A stretch of 64,000 nt of DNA, from the NCBI GenBank assembly GCA_964464925.1, contig CAYXLI010000002.1:248001-312000 (forward strand). Reading direction: 5' to 3'. The stretch is from CAYXLI01 sp964464925 (GTDB taxonomy: Bacteria; Acidobacteriota; Terriglobia; Bryobacterales; Bryobacteraceae). Below are positions 43,339 through 52,027 of this stretch, one piece after another. Position 1 is the stretch's first letter. Each line of letters starts with the position of its first letter. A program made the position numbers and the translations under genes. The notes under the pieces are model-generated. The model searched no databases. It was given only the letters and a program-made list of their open reading frames with translations, and was not told the origin of the DNA.

Positions 43339-44511
43339 TCAGCCAAGGTAGTTTTTCGCGATCAGCACCTTTTGCATGTTGCTGGTTCCTTCGTAGATGC
43401 GGCCGATCTTTGCATCGCGGTAGAGCTTCTCCACCGGGTAATCCTTGGTGAAACCGACGCCGCCGAGTACCTCGATCGCGCGTGAGGCGCACCGCTCGGC
43501 GATTTGCGACGCATGATATTTCGCCATCGCCGCCTGCATGACGAACGGCTGTCCCGCGTCTCTGAGACGCGCTGCGTTGTAGACCAACAGCCGCGCGGAC
43601 TCGATTTCGACCGCCATTTCGGCAATTTCAAACTGCACGCCCTGGAACTCGCCGATGGCTTTTCCGAACTGCTTGCGTTCCTTGGCATACGCGACGGCGT
43701 GCTGGAAAGCGCCTTCCGCCAGCCCCAGCATCTGGCTACCGATTCCGATGCGCCCCTCATTTAGCGTCTCGATTGCGATCTTGTAGCCCTTGCCGACGTC
43801 GCCGAGCACCTGGGATGGGGGCAGACGGCAACCGTCCAGAACCAGCTCGCAGGTAGAGGAGGCCCGGATGCCGAGCTTATCCTCCTTCTTACCTACCTGA
43901 AAGCCCGGGGTGTCGCGCTCGATCAGAAATCCCGTGATGCCTTTGTAGCCGGCTTCCGGATTCACGTTCGCAAAGACGAGGAACAGGCCAGCCTCCGCGG
44001 CATTGGTAATCCACAGCTTGCGGCCTGTGAGCACATAGTCCTCGCCCTCTTTCACCGCGCGAGTCTGGAGCGCAAATGCATCTGAACCGGAGCCGGCTTC
44101 GGACAAGGCGTAGGACGCTAACGTATCCGCGGCAAGCCTGGGCAGGTAGGCGCGCTTCTGCTCCTCCGTGCCCCACTTCATCACCGCGTTGATGAACAGC
44201 GTGTTCTGTACATCGCAGATTACCGAGGCGGCGGGATCGACGGCCGCGATTTCCTCGATCGCCAGCACAGCCTGGAAGAAGCTGCCTTCCTGTCCGCCAT
44301 ACTGTTCGGGAATTTCGATGCCCATCAAGCCGAGTTCGAACATCTCCTTCAGGACGTCCTTCCGGAATACGCCGGCCTCGTCCATCTCGCGCACGTGCGG
44401 GCCGATCCGCTCGCGCGCGAATTTGCGGACCGCCGCCTGAAACATCCGCTCCTCATCAGTGAGCGTTGTCAGCGCGTGCGGGGCCAAGTCCTGCTGTGCT
44501 GCCGTTCCCAT
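43339..44511 (-). CDS. Acyl-CoA dehydrogenase (390 aa)
   Basis: FAD-dependent alpha,beta-desaturation of an acyl-CoA. Three-domain family layout: N-terminal helices (DEERMFQAAVRKFARERIGPHVREMDE), beta domain (SYALSEAGSGSDAFALQT; KLWITNAAEAGLFLVFA) and C-terminal helices (ERKQFGKAIGEFQGVQFEIAEM; VEKLYRDAKIGRIYEGTSNMQ). The catalytic base is E374 in YEGTS, as in short- and branched-chain enzymes. Good GGGAG site. 13 nt after the deoxyhypusine-synthase-like gene. Chain-length specificity is unproven. Confidence 0.93.
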   Translation of the reverse strand: MGTAAQQDLAPHALTTLTDEERMFQAAVRKFARERIGPHVREMDEAGVFRKDVLKEMFELGLMGIEIPEQYGGQEGSFFQAVLAIEEIAAVDPAASVICDVQNTLFINAVMKWGTEEQKRAYLPRLAADTLASYALSEAGSGSDAFALQTRAVKEGEDYVLTGRKLWITNAAEAGLFLVFANVNPEAGYKGITGFLIERDTPGFQVGKKEDKLGIRASSTCELVLDGCRLPPSQVLGDVGKGYKIAIETLNEGRIGIGSQMLGLAEGAFQHAVAYAKERKQFGKAIGEFQGVQFEIAEMAVEIESARLLVYNAARLRDAGQPFVMQAAMAKYHASQIAERCASRAIEVLGGVGFTKDYPVEKLYRDAKIGRIYEGTSNMQKVLIAKNYLG

Positions 44512-44524
44512 AGGGATCTCCCTT

Positions 44525-45751
44525 CTACTTCGCCAGGGGATATTCGAGCGTCTCCATCAGCCACTCACGATTGTTGCGCACATCGTCGGTGAGGCGTCCG
44601 ACCAGTTCGTCGCGCCGCTGAAACAGACGGTACCCTTCGCGTGAACGCAGGTAGCCTTTCGCTTTCGGATGATCTGGATTCTTCTCGTAACGAGCCCGGT
44701 TCTCCAGCAACGCCTTCACGACGAATGGCATGACAATCGAGTAGTCCGCCTGCATGCTTTCGGTGGTCTGCAGATAGACATCTTTGTCCACCTTGCCCCA
44801 CGTTACCGCTTCGGCGGGCGGACAGGAGGACAGGGATCCGTCGGTGACGGGAGCCGTTACGATCTGTACGTCAAACTCGTAGCCGCGCACATCCGGCAGG
44901 CCGAGCACCTGGCCGAGCGCGGGCTCCGGCTGCAGATTGTAATTCTTCGGTACGCCGCCGCCGAGAATGACCGTGCCGAGCGCTTTCGCATCGCTCTCAA
45001 AAAGGCCCCAGCGGTGGTAGGCGCAGGCTTCATAGACCTCTGCGTGCAGGTCGAGGTCGAACGCGTAGTCCGGCCTCAGCCCCGCCCGCCGCATGGCCCA
45101 AAGCTTCATGGAATTAAGAAACACGCTGCCGTCCGCAGGCGCGCCTACGAAGATAGGGATTGCCAGACGGTGGCACGTGGCAAGCAGGCCCGGCGTAACG
45201 CCGTTGCGCTGCTCCTGGGCCGCGTAGAAAGCGCCGAGCAGATAGCGCATTTCCGTGCCGGTCATCTTGCGCTGGAACTCGGGGCGGGCGAGCACGGCGG
45301 TGAGGAACTTATCCTGATCGAGCAGCACGTCTTCGTCAAACGCCATGTCGGTGACGCGAATCGTGCGCTCTTCGCGAAGCTTCGCGTCGTCGCTGTTGAT
45401 CGGCACTTCATGAATCGGCCCATGGCTGTGCTGATCCAGACTCCTGTGTCCGTCGTGATAGCAAACCGCGTCTGTCGTGCTGAGGTAGGCGACCCAACCG
45501 GACTCGAGCAGCGGGATAAGCCAGGTGTGATGCTGTCCCGATACCGTGATGGGTCCGGAGATGGATACGGTCAACGGGCATCCGCGCCCGATCGCTTCGT
45601 CCAAAATGGTGTATATACGGCGCAGGTACGCGCCTCCGAAGGCTGGCAGGCAGTGCATGAACAATTCATGCAGGCTTCCGGCCTCATCCACGCGCCGGAC
45701 TTTTACCGTTCTGCGCGGGGCGCAGTGCAATCTTTCGGTCTCTTGCTCCAT
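44525..45751 (-). CDS. Deoxyhypusine synthase family protein (408 aa)
   Basis: Homologue of eukaryotic and archaeal deoxyhypusine synthase, which transfers a 4-aminobutyl group from spermidine. Conserved parts: TVSISGPITVSG near the NAD site, YHDGHRSLDQHSHGPIHEV, FDLDLHAEVYEAC, GTVILGGGVPKNY and the catalytic-Lys motif EAVTWGKVDKD (K320). Bacteria lack eIF5A, so bacterial members act on other amines (for example homospermidine synthesis) or are uncharacterised. Longer than the bacterial homospermidine type. Lies directly before the acyl-CoA dehydrogenase gene. Confidence 0.85.
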   Translation of the reverse strand: MEQETERLHCAPRRTVKVRRVDEAGSLHELFMHCLPAFGGAYLRRIYTILDEAIGRGCPLTVSISGPITVSGQHHTWLIPLLESGWVAYLSTTDAVCYHDGHRSLDQHSHGPIHEVPINSDDAKLREERTIRVTDMAFDEDVLLDQDKFLTAVLARPEFQRKMTGTEMRYLLGAFYAAQEQRNGVTPGLLATCHRLAIPIFVGAPADGSVFLNSMKLWAMRRAGLRPDYAFDLDLHAEVYEACAYHRWGLFESDAKALGTVILGGGVPKNYNLQPEPALGQVLGLPDVRGYEFDVQIVTAPVTDGSLSSCPPAEAVTWGKVDKDVYLQTTESMQADYSIVMPFVVKALLENRARYEKNPDHPKAKGYLRSREGYRLFQRRDELVGRLTDDVRNNREWLMETLEYPLAK

Positions 45752-45780
45752 ATCTGGAGGTTAGCAACTCGCCTTCGCGC

Positions 45781-45809
45781 GTGACGCCGGAGCAATTCCA
45801 GTGTATGAT
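45781..45809 (+). promoter_or_regulatory. Promoter of the arsR-type gene, overlapping a palindrome
   Basis: GTGACG (45781-45786), 17-bp spacer, TATGAT (45804-45809, 5 of 6 with consensus). TATGATCATA (45804-45813) is a perfect 10-bp palindrome over the -10 box, likely for autoregulation. A start about 45816 leaves almost no leader before the ATG at 45819. Confidence 0.5.
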
Positions 45810-45818
45810 CATAGAAGA

Positions 45819-46187
45819 ATGCATCACGCCGCCTCAATGCAGATGACCGATGATTTATTGGACATGGTCGCCCGGCGGTTCCGAATGCTGGGCGAACCGC
45901 AGCGCCTACGCATCCTTCAGAAGTTGCAGGGTGGCGAAAAGTCGGTCACGCAGATTGTCGACGAGGTCGAAGGCAACCAATCGAACATTTCACGCCATCT
46001 TCAGGCGCTGTTCGACGCAGGCCTAGTGTCGCGGCGGCGGGAAGGCACCGCCGTGATGTACTCCATCTCCGATCCGGTCATCTTCCGGCTTTGTGACCTC
46101 GTTTGCGAAAGCGCGCGCGAAGAGGCTCGCCAGAAGCTGACCAAGCTGGTTACTTCCCAGCCTGAGAAGACAAAGCGGCGCTCCTGA
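45819..46187 (+). CDS. ArsR/SmtB-family repressor (122 aa)
   Basis: Winged helix-turn-helix: FRMLGEPQRLRILQKLQGGEKSVTQIVDEVEGNQSNISRHLQALFDAGLVSRRREGTAVMYSI. Two cysteines, C92 and C96, lie in the last helix (FRLCDLVCESARE), where thiol- or metal-sensing members of the family carry ligands; none lies in helix 2. The GTG at 45801 is possible but lies inside the promoter; ATG at 45819 is used, and later ATGs (45837, 45843) cannot be excluded. It is convergent with the efflux operon, whose promoter carries a matching operator, so it probably represses that operon. Its 3' end overlaps the DUF2892-like gene by 38 nt. Confidence 0.87.
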   Translation: MHHAASMQMTDDLLDMVARRFRMLGEPQRLRILQKLQGGEKSVTQIVDEVEGNQSNISRHLQALFDAGLVSRRREGTAVMYSISDPVIFRLCDLVCESAREEARQKLTKLVTSQPEKTKRRS

Positions 46188-46377
46188 CCTTCTGTGCGAT
46201 CCCCAGCTTAGCCAGGATATCTTCCATCAAGCACCACCTGGTGAATGCGGATTGCAGCAGGTTCGCTCCAACGAAGGCGGTAAACCAATACCAGTTGGGA
46301 TTCACCCACGTGCCTAAGGCCAAACTTGCCAGAATGAATATCCCGGCAATCATTCGAATGTAGCGCTCCATGGTCAT
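46150..46377 (-). CDS. DUF2892-like small inner-membrane protein (75 aa)
   Basis: MTMERYIRMIAGIFILASLALGTW...NWYWFTAFVGANLLQSAFTRWCLMEDILAKLGI fits the YgaP-type DUF2892 transmembrane domain: two helices (8-24, 30-47) and the conserved AFTRWCLMEDILAKLG tail. The ATG at 46377 overlaps the stop of the RND permease by 4 nt (ATGA); a longer frame upstream is antisense-frame noise inside the permease gene. Last gene of the efflux operon. Such proteins are often near ArsR regulators and sulfur-transfer genes. Confidence 0.88.
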   Translation of the reverse strand: MTMERYIRMIAGIFILASLALGTWVNPNWYWFTAFVGANLLQSAFTRWCLMEDILAKLGIAQKVRSAALSSQAGK

Positions 46378-49300
46378 ACGTGTTGCTCTCCCTTGCGCAA
46401 CAGGAAATAAAGAACGGGGACGGTCATGCGCGACAGGGCAAGCGAAGCGATCTCGCCCGCCATCAACGAAATGGCCAGTCCCTGGAAAATCGGATCGAAT
46501 AGAATTACGGTCGAGCCGACCACAACAGCGGCGGCGGTCAGAAGCATAGGCCGGAAACGCACCGCCCCGGCATCGATTACGGCGTCCTTCAGCGGCATGC
46601 CTTCGCGCACACGGAGCTGAATAAAATCGACGAGGATGATGGAGTTGCGCACCACAATGCCGGCACCCGCGATGAAGCCGATCATTGAGGTTGCGGTGAA
46701 GAAGCCGCGCAGCAGCCCATGCGCAGGCAGAATGCCAACCAGTGACATGGGAATTACAGCCATGATTACCAGCGGTACGCTGAACGATTCGAACCAGCCC
46801 ACCACAAGGATGTAGATGAGTACCAGCACTGCCGCGAACGCGGCTCCGAGATCGCGAAAGACTTCGTACGTAATGTGCCACTCGCCATCCCACTTGATGG
46901 ACTGGGTTGCGCTGCTGTCCGGCTGACGCGCGGTGAACTGGGGCAAACCCATCCGATCGATCTGCGGACCGAGCTTCAAGATTGCATATACCGGGCTTTC
47001 CATTGTGCCGGCCACATCGGCCACCACATATGTCACGGGAAGCAGGTTCTTGTGATAGATGCTCTTCTCTTCCACCGACGAATGCAAGTGCGACACTTCC
47101 GAAAGCGGCACACGGCCGACGCGGAGGGTCTCTATCGCACCCACGTCTGTTCGCGAAGCCCTGCTGAGCCGGACCGTGATCGGCACATCCTCGCGGGAGT
47201 TTGGAACATGCAGCAGGTCGCTCGGCTCACCGTGCGATGCAATCCGTACCGTGCGGGCGATGTCCTCCACGCTGACTCCGTTCAGTGCAGCTTTCTCCCG
47301 GTCGACGTCGAACGTCTCTTTCGGCTGGTCGTCCTCTACATACCAGTCCACGTCCACAATGCCTTCGGTAGAGCGAAAGAGGTTTCGTATCTTCCGGGCG
47401 GTTTCGAGTTGCCTCTTCTGCGAAGGCCCGTACACCTCGGCGACGATCGTTTCGAGCACCGGCGGCCCTGGGGGCACTTCAGCCACCTTCATGCGCGCTC
47501 CGAAGTGTTGCGCCAGCGGCAGCAGTTTCGTCCTCACCTCTTTCGCGATCTCGTGGCTTTGCCGGCTCCGCTCTTTCTTTCCGAGCAAGTTTACCTGGAT
47601 GTCCGCCACATTCGATCCGGACCGCAGGTAGTAATGCCGCACCAGTCCGTTGAAGTTGTAAGGAGAAGCCGTGCCCGCATACGTCTGTACGTTGACCACT
47701 TCGGGCATTTTGAGCGTCTGTTCGGCAAGCGCCTGCGCGACGCGAGCTGTTTCTTCGAGCGGTGTGCCCTCCGGCATGTCGATGATCACCTGGAATTCGC
47801 TCTTGTTATCGAAGGGCAGCATCTTCACTTTTACAAAGCCGATGTACACCAGAGCCATCGCTCCCAACAGCAGCACGACGACCCCGCCGAGGAAAGTCCA
47901 GCGTGTGGGACCATGCTCGAGCAGCGCTCCCATGAAGCGCCGGTAGCCTCTGGTTAAACGGTCTTCCTTCTGTTCTTGCGCGTGCCCGCCGTGCGCTCTG
48001 AGGATTCGAATTGCCGCCCAGGGTGTCACCAGAAAAGCTACGGCGAGCGAGAACAGCATCGCCGCCGACGCACCAATCGGGATGGGCCGCATGTAAGGCC
48101 CCATCAGCCCGCGTACAAATGCCATGGGCAGAATTGCGGCCACCACGGTCATTGTCGCCAGGATTGTGGGGTTACCGACCTCATCCACCGCTTTCACTGC
48201 GATGCTCGATAGCGACTTCCCGCGGTTCTCTGGAAGATTGCGGTGACGCACGATGTTCTCCACGACAACGATGGCATCGTCCACGAGGATGCCGATGGAG
48301 AAGATCAGGGCGAACAGTGTGATCCGGTTTAACGTGTAGCCATAGAGATAGAACACGGTCAACGTGAGAGCCAGCGTGACGGGAATCGCCGTGAACACGA
48401 TCAGGGATTCGCGCAGGCCCAAGGCGAGTGCGATTAGAATGCTCACCGAAACGACGGCAATCGCCATGTGGTAGAGGAGTTCGTTGGATTTTTCCGCCGC
48501 TGTCTCGCCATATTGCCGCGTGGGGGTGATCTTCACGTCACCAGGGACCAGCGAACCGCGCTGTGCCTCCACGCGTTTCAGCACATCGTCGGCAACATCG
48601 ATCGCGTTCGCCCCTTTGCGCTTGGCAACGGAAATCGTGACGGCGGCCTCGAACGGCTTGCCCGGCTCAGCGAACTGCACGTACTGGCTGGGCTCCTCGC
48701 CGGTATCTGCGACTTCCGCCACGTCCTCCACAAACACCGGCCGTTGATTCACGGCCGCGACCACCACTCTACGGACTTCTGCGGCGCTTTTCAGGAAATC
48801 GCCCGTGTCCAGGAGAGTTTCGCGATTCATGCGCGCGTACGAGCCGGATGGAATTTTCCGGTTCGCACCCTGCAATGCGCTCCAGACGCGCGCAGGTCCG
48901 AGGCCGTAAGCGGCCAGCCTGCTTTCATCCACGGTGACCCTTACTTCGCGACGTTGTCCTCCGATCAGCGTAGTCTCGGAAACGTCGTTCGCCTGCTGCA
49001 CCACTTCACGCACTTGGGCGGCTATTCGCCTCAACTCGACGCTGTCATAACGGGAACTGGACAACGTCAGCGCAAGAATGGGCACATTGTCGATCGACCT
49101 CGGCTTTACCATCGGCATGGTCGCACCCGGAGGGATTTTGTCCAGATTCGCCGAAAGCTTCTCGTTCAACCTGACCAGGCTCTTCTCTTCGTCCTCGCCG
49201 ACGCGGAAGCGCACGATTGCCAGCGAACCGCCCGGGCTGGATGTCGAATAGAGATACTCCACGCCCGGAATCTCCCATAGGAGCCTTTCCATGGGCCGGG

Positions 49301-49499
49301 TGACGCGCTCCTCCACTTCCTTCGGCGAAGCACCCGGCAAGCCGACGAAAACATCGATCATGGGCACCACGATCTGAGGTTCCTCTTCCCGCGGCAGACG
49401 CCACACAGAGAACGCACCCAGCGCGATGGAGGCGATGATGAAGAGCGGAGTGAGTTTGGAATCCACCCACGCTTGCGCGATTCTGCCGGCAGGGCCCAT
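46374..49499 (-). CDS. RND efflux transporter permease (1041 aa)
   Basis: Inner-membrane proton-driven pump of the AcrB/CusA superfamily. The first helix is followed by a large periplasmic loop; helix 4 region RITLFALIFSIGILVDDAIVVVENIVRH carries the DD proton-relay pair; the second half repeats with FIAGAGIVVRNSIILVDFIQLR. It lacks a CusA-like Met triad, so the heavy-metal class is not supported; it looks closest to the type with ASPKEVEERVTRPMERLLWEIPGVEYLYSTSSPG. The ATG at 49499 forms TAATG with the adaptor stop. Substrate unknown. Confidence 0.92.
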   Translation of the reverse strand: MGPAGRIAQAWVDSKLTPLFIIASIALGAFSVWRLPREEEPQIVVPMIDVFVGLPGASPKEVEERVTRPMERLLWEIPGVEYLYSTSSPGGSLAIVRFRVGEDEEKSLVRLNEKLSANLDKIPPGATMPMVKPRSIDNVPILALTLSSSRYDSVELRRIAAQVREVVQQANDVSETTLIGGQRREVRVTVDESRLAAYGLGPARVWSALQGANRKIPSGSYARMNRETLLDTGDFLKSAAEVRRVVVAAVNQRPVFVEDVAEVADTGEEPSQYVQFAEPGKPFEAAVTISVAKRKGANAIDVADDVLKRVEAQRGSLVPGDVKITPTRQYGETAAEKSNELLYHMAIAVVSVSILIALALGLRESLIVFTAIPVTLALTLTVFYLYGYTLNRITLFALIFSIGILVDDAIVVVENIVRHRNLPENRGKSLSSIAVKAVDEVGNPTILATMTVVAAILPMAFVRGLMGPYMRPIPIGASAAMLFSLAVAFLVTPWAAIRILRAHGGHAQEQKEDRLTRGYRRFMGALLEHGPTRWTFLGGVVVLLLGAMALVYIGFVKVKMLPFDNKSEFQVIIDMPEGTPLEETARVAQALAEQTLKMPEVVNVQTYAGTASPYNFNGLVRHYYLRSGSNVADIQVNLLGKKERSRQSHEIAKEVRTKLLPLAQHFGARMKVAEVPPGPPVLETIVAEVYGPSQKRQLETARKIRNLFRSTEGIVDVDWYVEDDQPKETFDVDREKAALNGVSVEDIARTVRIASHGEPSDLLHVPNSREDVPITVRLSRASRTDVGAIETLRVGRVPLSEVSHLHSSVEEKSIYHKNLLPVTYVVADVAGTMESPVYAILKLGPQIDRMGLPQFTARQPDSSATQSIKWDGEWHITYEVFRDLGAAFAAVLVLIYILVVGWFESFSVPLVIMAVIPMSLVGILPAHGLLRGFFTATSMIGFIAGAGIVVRNSIILVDFIQLRVREGMPLKDAVIDAGAVRFRPMLLTAAAVVVGSTVILFDPIFQGLAISLMAGEIASLALSRMTVPVLYFLLRKGEQHV

Positions 49500-50644
49500 T
49501 ACCGGACCTCCACCGCACATCCGTCACACAACGACGGCTGTACCGGGCTTACGACCTTCTCTCCAGCCTGCAGTCCTGCCAGGATCTCCGTCCGGCCGCC
49601 GACCTCACGGCCCGCGGAAATTATGCGGCGGTGGGCGTGGCCATTCTCCACTACAAACAGAGAGGCCACCTGCCCCTCCGTTTGCACGGCATCGGCCGGC
49701 ACGGCCACCGTTCTAATTTGGCCTTTCACAATAGAAACACGTCCGAACATTCCCGATCTCACTCCCGGCCGCTGAGGCAACGTAATCTTCACTACGGCGG
49801 ATCGTGATTCCGGATCGACCATCGACCCAAGCTCGTCTATGCTTCCCTCCAGAGCGCCTTCGAGCGCGTCCAGCCGCACACTCAGCTTTTGCCCGCGCCG
49901 CACGAATCTCAGCAGAGTCTCGGGAACATTCGCCTCCAGCCGGTAAGCTCCTGCCTGCTCCACCACTGCGAGCGGCGTTCCCGGCATGGCCAGGGATCCC
50001 GGATCGGCTTTGCGCTCCACCAGGATTCCTGAAAACGGCGCGGCCACCAACGAATCGCCCCGGCGGATGGCGGCAGTCCGGATCGCCTGGTCTGCCTGCT
50101 GGTAGCGCGATGCCAGTTGTGCCCGCTTGCTGACGGCAGCCTCGTAGTTTGCCTGGGCCGCCTTCAAGCGGCTGGATGCCTCGTCGAATTCCTGATCCGA
50201 AATCGACTTCTTTTCGTACAGCATGCTCATGCGCCTGTGTGTAGCGGCCGCCAGATCCAGGTTTGCCTTTGCGGCGGCGATGGAGTGCTCTACTTCATCG
50301 CTGGCTCCGCTGACCTCCTGCTTCGCCGCGGCCGCGGACCGATAGGCGGCATCCAGCTCTGCGGCTTCGATGAGAATGAGAGGCTGACCTGCACGCACAG
50401 GATCGCCCTGGCGAACCCGGACTTCGCGCACATACCCAGTGACCTTCGCCGCAAGAATTGCGGCAACCCGCGCACGTACCGTACCCGCCACTTCCTGTAC
50501 ATCCGGCACGTCTTCCACGGCCGCGGGCGTCACGCGCACCGGGACTGCCGGCCGGGACTGCTCGGCCGGCTTGTCCGGCATCCGCGCGCATCCGGCGGCC
50601 AGAAGCATGGCTGCGGCCGCCAACCACTTTTTACTTGAGGACAT
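49499..50644 (-). CDS. RND periplasmic adaptor lipoprotein (381 aa)
   Basis: HlyD/AcrA-type membrane fusion protein. Lipobox LLAAGC (C19) anchors it. Order: barrel-sandwich first half (KVTGYVREVRVRQGDPVRAGQPLILIE), coiled-coil hairpin (SAAAAKQEVSGASDEVEHSIAAAKANLD ... LKAAQANYEAAVSKRAQL), second half (DSLVAAPFSGILVERKADPGSLAMPG), beta barrel (LEANVPETLLRFVRRGQKLSVRLD) and membrane-proximal domain. C-terminal CDGCAVEVR has two cysteines that could bind metal. Overlaps tolC-like by 14 nt and the permease by 1 nt. Confidence 0.92.
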   Translation of the reverse strand: MSSSKKWLAAAAMLLAAGCARMPDKPAEQSRPAVPVRVTPAAVEDVPDVQEVAGTVRARVAAILAAKVTGYVREVRVRQGDPVRAGQPLILIEAAELDAAYRSAAAAKQEVSGASDEVEHSIAAAKANLDLAAATHRRMSMLYEKKSISDQEFDEASSRLKAAQANYEAAVSKRAQLASRYQQADQAIRTAAIRRGDSLVAAPFSGILVERKADPGSLAMPGTPLAVVEQAGAYRLEANVPETLLRFVRRGQKLSVRLDALEGALEGSIDELGSMVDPESRSAVVKITLPQRPGVRSGMFGRVSIVKGQIRTVAVPADAVQTEGQVASLFVVENGHAHRRIISAGREVGGRTEILAGLQAGEKVVSPVQPSLCDGCAVEVR

Positions 50645-51965
50645 CTGAGTTCTCCGAAAGTGTTCCGGCCGCGTGTTCCAATCCCACTGCCGATAGCTTC
50701 TGGTCGTAGCGGGCCGCCAGCAATCGCGTCTTCGCTTCCAACAGCGCCGTCTCTTTCGCCAGCAGATCCGTTACGGACGCGAGCCCCGCCTCAAACCGGT
50801 TTCGAGTAATGCGGAGGCTCTCCTCGGCCATCTCGACGGTGGATGAGGCCACCGTCACCCGCTCGCCAGAGGATTTCCAATCCGCGTATGCTCTGCGAAC
50901 CACCAGTTCCACTTCCGCTGTCCGCTGCTTCACTCCGGCTTGTGCGGCCTTCAGCGCGGCGGCCGTCTCGGCGATTCGCGCACGGTCCGCATATCCCGAG
51001 AACAGGTTCCATCGCATTGAGACTCCGGCCGTCCAATTTGCTCCGCCTTTCGTGAGGAAGTTCTGGCGGTCCGCTTCAAACATTCCAAACGCCGAAACCT
51101 GGGGGAAAAGAGCGGCTCGCGCCTGCTTCGATTGCGCCTCCGCGGCGTCGGCCATGGATCGGGCAATGGCCAAGTACGGATGGTTCGCCGCCGGTTTGGC
51201 ATACGCCTCCAGTTCAGAGGCCGCCGGGACTGTGTCGAATTCGCCCGCGACGGTGCGCAAGGTGCTCAACGGAGCCCCGATCGCCTCGTTCAGGGCCGCC
51301 GTTGCCACGTCCAGGTCATACCGGCGCCGGATCTCCTGTTCGCGCATTGCCGCCAGATGCACCTGGATGGCCAGTACATCCGCGTCCGTCGACATTCCGG
51401 CGGCTCGCACGTTTCGTGCCTTCTGCAGATCGGCTTCGGCGGCGCGGACTGATTCCTGTGCGGTACGCAAAGAGTCCTTCGCCAGAGCGGCCCCGTAATA
51501 CGCACGCACCACAAACCCGATCCGGTCCATTTCCGTGACGCGCTTGTCGGAGTCGGCGGCCGACTTCATGCTCTCCGCCGCGTTTATAGCCAGGCGGGTG
51601 CGTTGGCCGTCAAAGATCGTCTGCTCCACACCCACCTGCGATTGAAAGTTGTTTAGTGAGTCCGGACGATTCAGGCTCGATAACGCAAAATTTGCCGCCG
51701 TGAATTGGTGCTGCGTCAGCAGGCTGCCAAACACGAACACTGGATTATCGCTACGCCGGTATGATTCCGTGTAGTCGAGTTTCGGAAACCAGCCCGATTT
51801 GGCGGCGGCGACGCGATTGGCTGCTGCGGCTACCCTGGCGTTTGCCGCCTCCACAGCCGGATGACGGGTCAGCGCCTGGTTTACCGCGTCCCGCAACGTG
51901 AGCGTATCCTGCCCCCTAAGGCCGAGGCAAACCGTGAACGCCGCTAGAATGAATCGCACTTGCAT
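50631..51965 (-). CDS. TolC-family outer-membrane efflux protein (444 aa)
   Basis: First gene of the efflux operon. Short signal (MQVRFILAAFTVCLGLRGQ), then two OEP repeats: TLTLRDAVNQALTRHPAVEAANARVAAAANRVAAAKSGWFPKLDY and RMWNLFSGY-type SMRWNLFSGYADRARIAETAAALKAAQ, ending with RFEAGLASVTDLLAKETALLEAKTRLLAARYDQ. The longer frame starts inside the promoter, so the ATG at 51965, where the signal peptide begins, is chosen; this leaves a leader of only about 4 nt. Confidence 0.92.
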   Translation of the reverse strand: MQVRFILAAFTVCLGLRGQDTLTLRDAVNQALTRHPAVEAANARVAAAANRVAAAKSGWFPKLDYTESYRRSDNPVFVFGSLLTQHQFTAANFALSSLNRPDSLNNFQSQVGVEQTIFDGQRTRLAINAAESMKSAADSDKRVTEMDRIGFVVRAYYGAALAKDSLRTAQESVRAAEADLQKARNVRAAGMSTDADVLAIQVHLAAMREQEIRRRYDLDVATAALNEAIGAPLSTLRTVAGEFDTVPAASELEAYAKPAANHPYLAIARSMADAAEAQSKQARAALFPQVSAFGMFEADRQNFLTKGGANWTAGVSMRWNLFSGYADRARIAETAAALKAAQAGVKQRTAEVELVVRRAYADWKSSGERVTVASSTVEMAEESLRITRNRFEAGLASVTDLLAKETALLEAKTRLLAARYDQKLSAVGLEHAAGTLSENSDVLK

Positions 51966-51970
51966 TCCAT

Positions 51971-52004
51971 ATATGAGCATATACGCATATTGTGGCCCTG
52001 TCAA
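51971..52004 (-). promoter_or_regulatory. Efflux-operon promoter with ArsR-type operator
   Basis: On the minus strand TTGACA (51999-52004, perfect), a 17-bp spacer and TATGCT (51976-51981) form a strong sigma-70 promoter. An imperfect palindrome at 51971-51990 (ATATG...ATAT...CATAT, 16 of 20 bases symmetric) covers the -10 box and half the spacer, the position of an ArsR/SmtB repressor site. It shares TATG/CATA half-sites with the arsR promoter. Confidence 0.65.
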
Positions 52005-52017
52005 TTCGCTTTACAAT
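51990..52017 (+). promoter_or_regulatory. Candidate promoter for the amidase gene train
   Basis: TTGTGG (51990-51995), 16-bp spacer and TACAAT (52012-52017) face the opposite way to the efflux promoter and nearly touch its operator. Predicted start near 52024, 4 nt before the ATG at 52028. Boxes are moderate matches only. Confidence 0.4.
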
Positions 52018-52027
52018 AGCCAGAACT

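Noticed and set aside
46378..46893. Upstream extension of the DUF2892-like gene
   Set aside because: Arg/Cys-rich translation inside the RND permease in another frame; the true start is the ATGA overlap at 46377.
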